Below, piece by piece: positions 1 through 8,574 of a stretch of 20,799 nt of DNA. A program made the position numbers and the translations under genes. The stretch's first letter is position 1. Every line of letters starts with the position of its first letter. The DNA comes from JAGLSB01 sp023135955 (lineage in GTDB: Bacteria; Bacteroidota; Bacteroidia; Bacteroidales; GCA-2748055), in contig DAOVIO010000058.1 of NCBI GenBank assembly GCA_030673645.1, positions 1 to 20,799 on the forward strand. The letters run 5' to 3'. The notes under the pieces are model-generated. The model was not told the DNA's origin. It was given only the letters and a program-made list of their open reading frames with translations, and did no database searches.

Positions 1-3000
1 AAAGAAATCATTATTACTGGTTTAGTAAATGATGTACATGAAAAGGATGGAGCAATAATATATTTTGCAACTAATAGGGGAGTTATTGAATATAATTCAA
101 ATACACAAAGTCAGGAGTATTTAAAGCGACTTAGACAAATTAAAGTAAATACATTACTGATTGATTCTAATAATGATTTATGGATTGGAACTCGGCAATC
201 TGGTTTGATAAAATATGATAAGGAAGGCATGATTAGTAGATTTACTTACAATCCTAAAATTCAAAATTCATTAATCAGTAACAATATTTTATCAATTGCT
301 GAAGATTTCAGTGGGAATCTTTGGGTAGGGACAGATGGGCAGGGGCTTAGTGTTTTAAATTTATTGGATAAAGGATTTACTACTTACCGCTATGATCCTT
401 CAAATCCTGTTTCACTAAAAAGCAATACTGTTTTTTGTTTTTCTGAATCGGAAAATGAAATATTGATTGGTACAAAAGAAGAAGGGCTTTTTTTAATAAA
501 AAATGAGGATTTGGAAGATAATGCAAGTTTTAAATCAATAATAATTCCTGAATTTGAGACAGAAGAGAAATCCTATAAATCTGTTTGGGATATACAAAAA
601 GAAGGAGAGAATATTTATTGGCTTGCAACAAGTTATGGTTTGATAAGGGGTGAGATAAGCAATAAGAAATGGGATTTTAAGCGCTACTTGTCTGATGAAA
701 AAACTGGAATTATTAGAAAAATATTTGTTGATGAAAATTATAACCTATGGGTTGGGTCCTATAATGGATTATATTTGCTGCCTGTTGATAGTAGGGATCA
801 GGGAAAATTTTATCATTTGACTAATAAAAAGAATGATGTATCATCTTTATCTGACAATGTCATTACGTCCTTTCTTCTTGATACGGAAGATAACTTCTGG
901 ATTGGCACTCAAAGTGGAGGCGTTAACAAGTTAGTTAAGAAATACTCCAGCTTAAGTTATGATAGTCTGGGAATTTCTGAAATTAGTTTTAACCGCTATA
1001 TCGCCTCTGCTGATCCTAAATCCTGGATAAAAGCAAACGAAATAAATTGTCTGTTTGAGTTTTACGATGGTAGTATCTGGGCCGGAACACAGGGTGCCGG
1101 GATAAATATTCTTCATCCTGGTACAAAGCATGTAGAGTCATTTAGTAATGAAGCAGACAAAATAGGGATCGATGTTTTTGGAATTATTTCAGCCCCGGAA
1201 GGTAATTTGTGGATCAGTACCAATAATGGATTGTCAAGATATGATCAGATTGATAGAAAGTTTACTAATTTCTCACCATCAGATGGCATTCAGGGAAATG
1301 TATTTATGGTAAATTCATATTTTATCGCCTCGGATAACTATTTGTATTTTGGAGGCAGAAATGGATTTACAAGATTTAATCCTGGTACAATTAATCAAAA
1401 CCTGGTCTCTCCAAAGATCTTTCTTACAGATTTCCAGATTTATCAGAAGAGTGTTGAAATTGGTGAAGAAGTGAATGGGAATATTATTCTGGAAAAAGCC
1501 GTAAATTATACGAATAAAATCGTTCTTAGCTACAAGGACTCAGATTTGTCGATTCATTTCGCGGCCATTCATTATGAGAATCCTTCAGAAAATATGGTTG
1601 AATATATGCTTGAAGGATTTGATAATGAATTTGCAAGAATACAAGCAAAACAAGGATTTGTAAGATATACTAACCTTAATCCCGGAGACTATAATCTTAG
1701 AATGAGAGCAGGTAATTCTGATGATGTTTGGATGGATTATTATAAGGAATTAGAAATTATTGTATTACCTCCCTGGTGGTTAACAATTTTTGCAAAGTTA
1801 ATGTTTCTGATGCTCACAATTTTAGTGTTTAGTGGAATTACATACTTATTACTGCATCGCGAAAGGTTGAGGCACTCCTTGACAATTGAAAAGATGGAAA
1901 AGGAAACTCTTAAGGAACTAAATGAATCTAAGCTAAGATTCTTTACAAATATTTCCCATGAATTCAGGACGCCATTAACTCTTATTTTAGGGCCGCTTGA
2001 AGCATCACTCGAAAAAATTAAGGATAAGGATTATTTCATAGCTAAGCAGTTAAAAACAGCAATAAGAAATTCCGACATCCTCTTGCGTCTTGTAAATCAG
2101 ATTATTGATTTTCGACAATTGGCAGCAGGGAAGTTAAGTTTGAGAGTAGAGAGAAAGGATATAGGAAAATTTATTCTTGAAATCATTAGCAGCTTCGATT
2201 CTATGCGTGAAGAAAAGAATATTAACCTTGATGTTACAGTTCCGGAAAATAGCATTAAAATATATTTCGATCCTGCAAAGCTTGAGCAGATAATGTATAA
2301 TTTATTATCTAATGCTATCAAGTATACATACAATGAGGGTAATATAATGATTAGTTGTGAGTTGAAGAACATGGATATATCACATAAAGGAATTTCACAG
2401 GAATATTTTTGTATTCATGTCTTTAACGATGGAAAAGAAATTCCGGAAGATAAGCAGGAAAAGATATTTGAAAGGTTTTATACTTTATCAGAGAGCAGTA
2501 TAGGGAGTGGGATTGGATTGGGATTGACAAAATCCCTTGTGGAATTACATATGGGTCATCTTAGTCTGGATTCAGGAATAGGGAAAGGAAATACATTTAG
2601 TGTATTCATCCCCACTAATCTTCATACAGTGAAAATTTCAAAGAAGGATGAAGAACTTCAAAATATCCCTGGAAATAAGGCTATATTAAGTGAGTTCAAC
2701 GACTCAAATGATAATCCTGAGTTGGAGGATTCAGGCTCAGATAGGCCAAGATTACTTTTTATTGATGATAATTCAGAATTAAGGAGCTTTTTTAAATCGA
2801 GTCTTTCCGATCAATTTTTGGTAAACGATGCTGAGAATGGTAGAGAGGGAGTTAATATAACCAATGAAATAGTACCGGATATTATTGTATGTGATATAGC
2901 CATGCCAGAAATGGATGGTATCGAATTTTGTAAAGTAGTTAAAGAAAGTGAAGCTACTTCTCATATTCCTATTATCCTGTTAACGGCTAAAGATTCACCC

Positions 3001-3507
3001 GATTTTAAAATATCGGGCTATAAGGCAGGTGCAGATGGCTATGTGGTTAAGCCTTTTCGGATAGACGTGCTTAAAGCTCATATCGAACAACTATTGACCA
3101 ATAGAGATAAGATCAGAGAGAACTATCAAAGTTCAAACTATGTGATTTTGGGGAAAGATGATAAAGTATTGTCAAAAGACGATAAGTTCCTTAATAAAGT
3201 AAAGGAGATAATTGAGGAAAATATTCTGAATTCTGATTTCAATGTTAGCAAGCTGGCAGAAAATTTAAACATTGGGACCACACAATTATACAGAAAGATT
3301 AAAGCATTAACAGGACATACTTCTGTTGAATTCGTTAATGTTTTAAGATTAGTAAAGGCTGCAGAACTGTTGGAAACGCAGGACTATAGCATTAAGGAAG
3401 TTAGCTATATGACAGGTTTTAATAGTCCTTCTTATTTTGTCAAATGCTTCAGGGAGAAATATAATATTACTCCGGTTAATTATCAAAAGAATAGAGTAAA
3501 GGGATAA
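1..3507 (+). CDS. Hybrid two-component system sensor/regulator (HTCS), 5'-truncated by window edge
   Basis: This is a one-protein sensor kinase and transcription factor of the kind that controls PULs. The reading frame is open from base 1, and a propeller repeat (LWIGTRQSGL, about bases 178-207) lies before the first ATG at 205, so the true start is upstream; 1168 residues are visible. Domains, numbered from base 1, are as follows. About seven Reg_prop beta-propeller repeats (LWVGT-type) run to about residue 465. A Y_Y_Y domain spans about 520-590. One membrane helix covers about 594-619. A HisKA domain carries phospho-acceptor His653 in SHEFRTPL. An ATPase domain has its N box at Asn771 and GIGLGL near 838. 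A receiver domain has acidic pair Asp922/Asp923, phospho-acceptor Asp965, Thr995 and Lys1017. An AraC-type HTH occupies about 1062-1167. The propeller should lie in the periplasm and bind an oligosaccharide. The ATPase G1 box is atypical (NDGKE). It converges on the PUL operon with a single base between stop codons, and control of that operon is inferred from position and family. Confidence 0.95.
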   Translation, partial: KEIIITGLVNDVHEKDGAIIYFATNRGVIEYNSNTQSQEYLKRLRQIKVNTLLIDSNNDLWIGTRQSGLIKYDKEGMISRFTYNPKIQNSLISNNILSIAEDFSGNLWVGTDGQGLSVLNLLDKGFTTYRYDPSNPVSLKSNTVFCFSESENEILIGTKEEGLFLIKNEDLEDNASFKSIIIPEFETEEKSYKSVWDIQKEGENIYWLATSYGLIRGEISNKKWDFKRYLSDEKTGIIRKIFVDENYNLWVGSYNGLYLLPVDSRDQGKFYHLTNKKNDVSSLSDNVITSFLLDTEDNFWIGTQSGGVNKLVKKYSSLSYDSLGISEISFNRYIASADPKSWIKANEINCLFEFYDGSIWAGTQGAGINILHPGTKHVESFSNEADKIGIDVFGIISAPEGNLWISTNNGLSRYDQIDRKFTNFSPSDGIQGNVFMVNSYFIASDNYLYFGGRNGFTRFNPGTINQNLVSPKIFLTDFQIYQKSVEIGEEVNGNIILEKAVNYTNKIVLSYKDSDLSIHFAAIHYENPSENMVEYMLEGFDNEFARIQAKQGFVRYTNLNPGDYNLRMRAGNSDDVWMDYYKELEIIVLPPWWLTIFAKLMFLMLTILVFSGITYLLLHRERLRHSLTIEKMEKETLKELNESKLRFFTNISHEFRTPLTLILGPLEASLEKIKDKDYFIAKQLKTAIRNSDILLRLVNQIIDFRQLAAGKLSLRVERKDIGKFILEIISSFDSMREEKNINLDVTVPENSIKIYFDPAKLEQIMYNLLSNAIKYTYNEGNIMISCELKNMDISHKGISQEYFCIHVFNDGKEIPEDKQEKIFERFYTLSESSIGSGIGLGLTKSLVELHMGHLSLDSGIGKGNTFSVFIPTNLHTVKISKKDEELQNIPGNKAILSEFNDSNDNPELEDSGSDRPRLLFIDDNSELRSFFKSSLSDQFLVNDAENGREGVNITNEIVPDIIVCDIAMPEMDGIEFCKVVKESEATSHIPIILLTAKDSPDFKISGYKAGADGYVVKPFRIDVLKAHIEQLLTNRDKIRENYQSSNYVILGKDDKVLSKDDKFLNKVKEIIEENILNSDFNVSKLAENLNIGTTQLYRKIKALTGHTSVEFVNVLRLVKAAELLETQDYSIKEVSYMTGFNSPSYFVKCFREKYNITPVNYQKNRVKG

Positions 3508-3508
3508 C

Positions 3509-5380
3509 TTAATAATTATCAAAATAATTGATGTACCAATTCGTCTCGTCCATCAATCTGGCCCGTATTACTTCTTTTTGTGGACCCTTAAATTTTTCAG
3601 CCACCTTATCTGCCAGGTAGGAATTATCGTTTCTTCTTTTCGCAACTCTTATCAGATCATAAAATCTTTCTCCTTCATACGCTAATTCAAGGGCGCGTTC
3701 ATCAATGATTTTTTCTTCTAAATATTGTTGTTTGGCCGGAAGGTTTCCAGTATAATCAGTATAACCGATAATCTGGTTCGTGAATGGATCAAATTCGTAA
3801 ATAACATTTGAACTTGATATTGCCTCATCACCATCTCCAAAACCTACACGTCCCCTTACTCCAAGTTGGCCCTCTATCTCTGCATAAGAACCATTGTTAA
3901 GAATTAATATGCCTTCTGGAATATTTGTTTTAATAACGCCCTCGTCATCAAATTTTAAATAAGTGTAAATTTCTGCAGCATAGAGGTGAGCACTTGCTGC
4001 CCTGTAAACAATAAAATTAGCATCACTGTCAAAGCTGTTTTTCCCGATTGTGTACTTATATACTACCGTATCAACACCATTCATCATATTTTCAACTTCG
4101 GTTGTATTACCAAGTCGTTTATGTTCAAGCATGGTTTCTGCATCATTATTTTCCATTAAAAAGCCATTCTTGATATATCCAAATGAAACCCCGTGCCCCC
4201 GGTAAAAGTCTCCGGGCTTACCCGGTTCCTCAGTAATGGTCAGATTCGGGTTAGTCAAGTTTTTTGTCACGATCATTTCATCCCAAACAGATTCCCAGGC
4301 CTTGATAGCTATACCAGAAGGCTTAAGTTGATATTTATTGGGGAATTCCAGAGAAAACAATGATTGGAGACCGTTTTGCTGTTGGTAAGTTCTGTTAAAC
4401 CAAAGAGTATAAATATGTTCATCAAGGTCAATGCCGGTAAAGATATTTTTCCAGTTTTTATTAGAAAATTTCTTGTCCAGACCATATTTTATAGAGCTAG
4501 TTTCCGATTCTGTATTGTATAGAAAATGATAAAAATAATCCAAAGATCTTGTTAAATCTCCCTCATAAAGGTATAGTTGTCCAAGGAGAAATTTATAGGC
4601 ATTCTGGTTCCAAACGGTTGCATCCCATGTAAGATCGCCATTATAAATATGGTGAATTACACCTACCGTTTTAACCTTTGTCGTCAACTCTTCTGTAAGT
4701 GTGTCGATTAAGGCAGGCATTTCAATAAAGGTTTTGTCAAGCTCTTTAACCTGATTGTAAATAGTATCGTTATCATAACCATTTAAATGGAATACAATAT
4801 CAAAGGAATCAATATAGGTATAAGAACCGTTTACATATTCTTCAATTTCCACAACAGTGGTAAGACTGGGCCATATATAAGGAATTTTACCATAAATTCT
4901 AACTGCGTTGAAATAAGCCCATGCCCTCATACTTAAAACCTCTCCATATAATCTGTCGTAGGAATTGGGAGCTGAAGAAAAATCCGAAATTTCCGGCCTG
5001 TTGGTTTCCAGTGCAAGAGCTAATTTATTGCAGGCTGCAATTAGTTTGTAAAAATTATATGGTGAGGCATATTTATTCTCTTTGGAGATGTTGAAATTAT
5101 ATATCTCAATAAGATCATTGTCAGCATTATCCGTTATTTCAAGCAAATCACCTCTTAATTCACCCAATACAACAAGCTGATCAATAAGTTCCTGTTGTAA
5201 AGAATATAATCCTAATTCAGCGGCACGATATTCACTCCAGTCGGTTAAAAACTCGTCTTCAGGAACAATAAGTCCCTGACTGGGATGAAAAAATTCTTCG
5301 CATGAAGAAAAAGCAAACAGAGCAAATAAGAATACACCGCCCCGTTTTAACATTATTTTTGAAATCATTCTTAAAGTCAT
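3509..5380 (-). CDS. SusD/RagB-family outer-membrane lipoprotein (SusD B)
   Basis: This is the glycan-capturing lid of a SusC/SusD importer and is expected to be a lipoprotein on the outer face of the outer membrane. The N-terminus is a lipoprotein signal ending in AFSSC, with Cys27 as the lipidated residue. Starts at Met5 or Met10 would also leave a workable signal. The N-terminal half has the SusD pattern GELRGD, and the C-terminal part carries the hallmark DERALELAYEGERFYDL (residues 560-576). At 623 residues it is clearly longer than SusD A (484 residues) in the same operon, with extra sequence in the middle, so it probably recognises a different or larger ligand. It is the last gene of the operon, 25 bases after SusC B, its presumed partner. 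Its stop lies one base from the stop of the convergent regulator. The family call is firm; the ligand is unknown. Confidence 0.95.
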   Translation of the reverse strand: MTLRMISKIMLKRGGVFLFALFAFSSCEEFFHPSQGLIVPEDEFLTDWSEYRAAELGLYSLQQELIDQLVVLGELRGDLLEITDNADNDLIEIYNFNISKENKYASPYNFYKLIAACNKLALALETNRPEISDFSSAPNSYDRLYGEVLSMRAWAYFNAVRIYGKIPYIWPSLTTVVEIEEYVNGSYTYIDSFDIVFHLNGYDNDTIYNQVKELDKTFIEMPALIDTLTEELTTKVKTVGVIHHIYNGDLTWDATVWNQNAYKFLLGQLYLYEGDLTRSLDYFYHFLYNTESETSSIKYGLDKKFSNKNWKNIFTGIDLDEHIYTLWFNRTYQQQNGLQSLFSLEFPNKYQLKPSGIAIKAWESVWDEMIVTKNLTNPNLTITEEPGKPGDFYRGHGVSFGYIKNGFLMENNDAETMLEHKRLGNTTEVENMMNGVDTVVYKYTIGKNSFDSDANFIVYRAASAHLYAAEIYTYLKFDDEGVIKTNIPEGILILNNGSYAEIEGQLGVRGRVGFGDGDEAISSSNVIYEFDPFTNQIIGYTDYTGNLPAKQQYLEEKIIDERALELAYEGERFYDLIRVAKRRNDNSYLADKVAEKFKGPQKEVIRARLMDETNWYINYFDNY

Positions 5381-5405
5381 AATATTTTCTTTCAGATTTT
5401 AATTA

Positions 5406-8400
5406 TTATAATCCTACTTTAAATCCAATTACAATTGTTTTTATTTGTGGAGTCAAACCATAGTCTATTCCCTGTGAAACTGTACTGAAAGAATAACTTA
5501 ACTCGGGGTCGTAACCCAGATATCTTGTTAAGGTCAACAGGTTAGTTCCGGTTACAAATAACTGTGCATTTCTGAATGCAAGGAATTTGTCAGGTATTGT
5601 GTAGGCCAGGGTAATATCTTTTAGTCTTATGTAACTACCATCTTCGATCCATCTTGATGAAAAATCTGAGTTGCCAACCGGATCATCGAAACTTGCCCTT
5701 GGAACAGTGGTATTCTGTCCCTCATAATGCCACCTTTGTAGCACATTGGTACTTTGGTTTGACAAATCAGACATCTTTTCATTTTGGTATCTTATATAAT
5801 TAAATATTTCGTTTCCATAAACTAATTGTAATGAAGTTTCCAAAGACCATTTACCATATTTAAAGTTATTTGTTAAACCGAAAAACATTTCTGGCAATGG
5901 TGATCCAATAATAGTTTTGTCATGGATATTTATCACTCCATCAGGTGTGCCTTCAGGTCCTGAGATATCTGTAAATTTAGCATCTCCAGCCATGAATGGA
6001 ATACCTGCGGAATTAACCAGATTAGCATTATTTGCATCTTCAGTTGTAGTTAAAACACCTTCAAAATTGTATCCGTAAAAATTTAACAGAGAATTTCCTA
6101 CAGAAGTAATAAACTCCCCGCCTTCAAAAGCAGTAATAATGTCACCTTGCAGCAACTCAGTAACTTCTGAGGTAATTATAGAGAAATTCAGACCAATGTC
6201 CCATTTAATACGGCCACTAACAGGTCTGGCTTGCAGATTTACTTCGATGCCCTTATTTAAATGAGTTCCGTCATTTATAGGTATATATTCATATCCAATG
6301 TAAGGTGTTTGCAGGTCATAAGTAAGCATATCCTCTGTTCGGTTCGAGTACATATCAAAATTTAATCTGAGGCGGTTTCCATACATTGCCAGATCCAAAC
6401 CAGCATTCATCTGGTAATATGATTCATAACTCAGTTTTTGATCCGAAGGTGCACCCGGGATCATGCCCGTTGATTCACGGTAATGAGTAAGCACATAATA
6501 ATTGAGCGCATTATAGTTCCCTATGTCGTCATTACCGGCCTTGCCATAGCTCATTCTCACTTTCATATCGTCTATCATAGATAAGCTATTGAAAAAATCT
6601 TCTGAAGAGATTCTCCAGGCTAAACTGGCGGAGTAAAAGACGCCAAAAGGAATGTTATTAATAAAGATAGTATTATCACTTTCCAATCCGATTCTGGTTG
6701 AATTCTCTGTCGAAACAGAAACCCCTGCCATATATTTGTCAAGTAAAGTATAATTCACGGAACTATATATCGCCATCCTGTTCCAATTCTCAGAAAAGCC
6801 GCCCATTTGTCTTAGATAAGATGTTCCGCTTTGCAAAGACCGGTATTCATCGTTTTCATTTGAATTCATTGATATTCCCCAGTCCTCCTGGAATTTATTA
6901 ACCTCACCTCTTATCCCAAGCGATGCCGTAATATTTTGTATGGGTGACAAATCTTTGTTATAACTCAGGTAATTGTCGTTAGAGAAAGATCCGAGGTAAT
7001 TATTGAATGATTTGAAAGCATTATAAGCTTCTTTGTTAAAATATAGCTCCATCCCCAGGTTTGGAAGAAATATACTTTCTTTCATAGCATTGGAGTTTAA
7101 TCCAAACACTGAATTAATTTTCAAGGAAGGGCTTATTTCTCCTTCAATACGAAACGAAGTCAGAAACCTGTAATTCTTATGTGTTGCTTCGAATAAATCT
7201 ATGGTTGCAAGCGGGTTGCTCACCCCGAACTCTTCTACGTCTTCGAGTTCTATCAGCTGATTGCCGGAATCGTCAAACTGGTAGGGTATCATCAATGGAT
7301 TTTTCCTGAGGCTTGTTAGTACAGGACTTGTTTGAGTAGAAAGTCCCGACTCTTTTAAGATAGCGGTATTTGTACTCAGGTTAGAACTGATATACATTTT
7401 AAGCCATTGAAATATATTAAATGTGCCGACAAACCTGATGTTAAACCTGGTATAGTCAGTAGTTGATATAACTCCTTCATGGTCAAGATATCCTACCGAT
7501 AATCCATACTTAGCAATCTCGTCTCCACCCCTGATCTTAAAGAATATGTCTTTAAGAACACTTTGTGAGTAAATTTCCTCTTGCCATCTGGTATCGTTAT
7601 TATACATATAATAGGTTTCCGAATTTTCATCCATATACAAACCCGGGAATAATTCAGGGAAATCTTCTTCATACATTCCGGAAGATAGCAATACTTCCTT
7701 TGCGTAAGTTTTATAATTATTATTATCAAGTTGAGGCAAAAACCGTGGTATACTGCCAATACCTGTGCGCATTGAGAAATCTATACTGGTCTGGACTTCT
7801 GTAGGTTTAAGAGTTTCAATCAGTACCACTCCATTTGAACCTCTCATACCGTAAAGTGCACTTCTGCTAAAATCTTTAAGTACTGTAATATTTGTTATAT
7901 CTGCAGGATCAAGGCTGGAAAGCGGATTATAGGAATGTCCGCTGATACTTGAATTGAAGATGCCCGGTTCTTCAAGTGGCAGTCCGTCGATAATAAACAA
8001 TGGTTGATTATTGGTATTTAGTGATTTTATTCCTCTCAGATAAGAAACGGCACCATCTCCTGGCATCCCAGAGTGATTTACTGAGTACAATCCTGCAACC
8101 TTTGATGCAAGAAATTGATCTGTAGTCTGATATGGGATTTGTCTGATATTATCGAGATCAATAGTTGACTGTGATCCAATAAAATTCCTTCGGAGTTTAG
8201 GATCAATAATATCAATTATTTCATCGTAACCATCAGTAAGGTCTAAACTACTTAATCTGATTTTTATAAATTCAGTATTATCAATAAAGACCTTTTTACT
8301 TTTATACAGATTAACAGGTGAAACAAATAACCAGAACTGATCTTTTTCGGATGAAATACTGAATTCTCCATTTTCATCAGTTATTTCAGGTGCTCCGGTA

Positions 8401-8570
8401 ACCCCTTCAATACTAATGGCTATTCCGGGAACAGCCTCATTTTTGTCATTCACAACTATACCTTTAACAAGAATAGAGTTTTGTGCGCTTAAATTCTGCA
8501 TCAGGAATAGAGCCGATGTGAATATTAAAATAGAAAATGAGAATATTCTTTTTGTCATTTTATACTTCAT
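5406..8570 (-). CDS. SusC/RagA-family TonB-dependent outer-membrane transporter (SusC B)
   Basis: This is the beta-barrel channel that imports glycan fragments into the periplasm using TonB energy. A type I signal peptide ends near LSAQ (residues 27-30); Met5 (bases 8556-8558) is an equally good start. A carboxypeptidase-regulatory-like domain follows (about 34-108), then the plug (about 135-258) with LFIIDGLPLEE and LKDFSRSALYGMRGSNG, and a long barrel to residue 1054. The total is normal for the family. Oddities: the usual TonB box (EIVVVGYG type) is replaced by a poor match, YDEIIDIID (115-123), and the chain ends in IGFKVGL instead of the aromatic residue typical of outer-membrane barrels. 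The gene starts 4 bases after the preceding FAS1 gene and is followed 25 bases later by SusD B, its likely lid. It is only distantly similar to SusC A, so the two pairs are not a recent duplication. Confidence 0.95.
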   Translation of the reverse strand: MKYKMTKRIFSFSILIFTSALFLMQNLSAQNSILVKGIVVNDKNEAVPGIAISIEGVTGAPEITDENGEFSISSEKDQFWLFVSPVNLYKSKKVFIDNTEFIKIRLSSLDLTDGYDEIIDIIDPKLRRNFIGSQSTIDLDNIRQIPYQTTDQFLASKVAGLYSVNHSGMPGDGAVSYLRGIKSLNTNNQPLFIIDGLPLEEPGIFNSSISGHSYNPLSSLDPADITNITVLKDFSRSALYGMRGSNGVVLIETLKPTEVQTSIDFSMRTGIGSIPRFLPQLDNNNYKTYAKEVLLSSGMYEEDFPELFPGLYMDENSETYYMYNNDTRWQEEIYSQSVLKDIFFKIRGGDEIAKYGLSVGYLDHEGVISTTDYTRFNIRFVGTFNIFQWLKMYISSNLSTNTAILKESGLSTQTSPVLTSLRKNPLMIPYQFDDSGNQLIELEDVEEFGVSNPLATIDLFEATHKNYRFLTSFRIEGEISPSLKINSVFGLNSNAMKESIFLPNLGMELYFNKEAYNAFKSFNNYLGSFSNDNYLSYNKDLSPIQNITASLGIRGEVNKFQEDWGISMNSNENDEYRSLQSGTSYLRQMGGFSENWNRMAIYSSVNYTLLDKYMAGVSVSTENSTRIGLESDNTIFINNIPFGVFYSASLAWRISSEDFFNSLSMIDDMKVRMSYGKAGNDDIGNYNALNYYVLTHYRESTGMIPGAPSDQKLSYESYYQMNAGLDLAMYGNRLRLNFDMYSNRTEDMLTYDLQTPYIGYEYIPINDGTHLNKGIEVNLQARPVSGRIKWDIGLNFSIITSEVTELLQGDIITAFEGGEFITSVGNSLLNFYGYNFEGVLTTTEDANNANLVNSAGIPFMAGDAKFTDISGPEGTPDGVINIHDKTIIGSPLPEMFFGLTNNFKYGKWSLETSLQLVYGNEIFNYIRYQNEKMSDLSNQSTNVLQRWHYEGQNTTVPRASFDDPVGNSDFSSRWIEDGSYIRLKDITLAYTIPDKFLAFRNAQLFVTGTNLLTLTRYLGYDPELSYSFSTVSQGIDYGLTPQIKTIVIGFKVGL

Positions 8571-8574
8571 CTTG

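Noticed and set aside
2097..2372. 91-codon minus-strand frame inside the regulator
   Set aside because: It is antisense to the kinase ATPase region, which has clear motifs in the plus frame; it is a shadow of a real gene.
205..3507. ATG at 205 as the start of the regulator gene
   Set aside because: The frame is open back to base 1 and encodes another propeller repeat (LWIGTRQSGL) before that Met, so the gene is truncated by the window edge rather than starting at 205.
3514..3529. Inverted repeat AATTAT-caaa-ATAATT as a terminator for the convergent genes
   Set aside because: The stem is six A/T pairs with no U-tract and lies within the last codons of SusD B; it is too weak to call a terminator.
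7493..7804. Overlapping minus- and plus-strand frames (88 and 79 codons) inside SusC B
   Set aside because: They are alternative frames of a continuous SusC coding sequence with no signal, domain or start context of their own.
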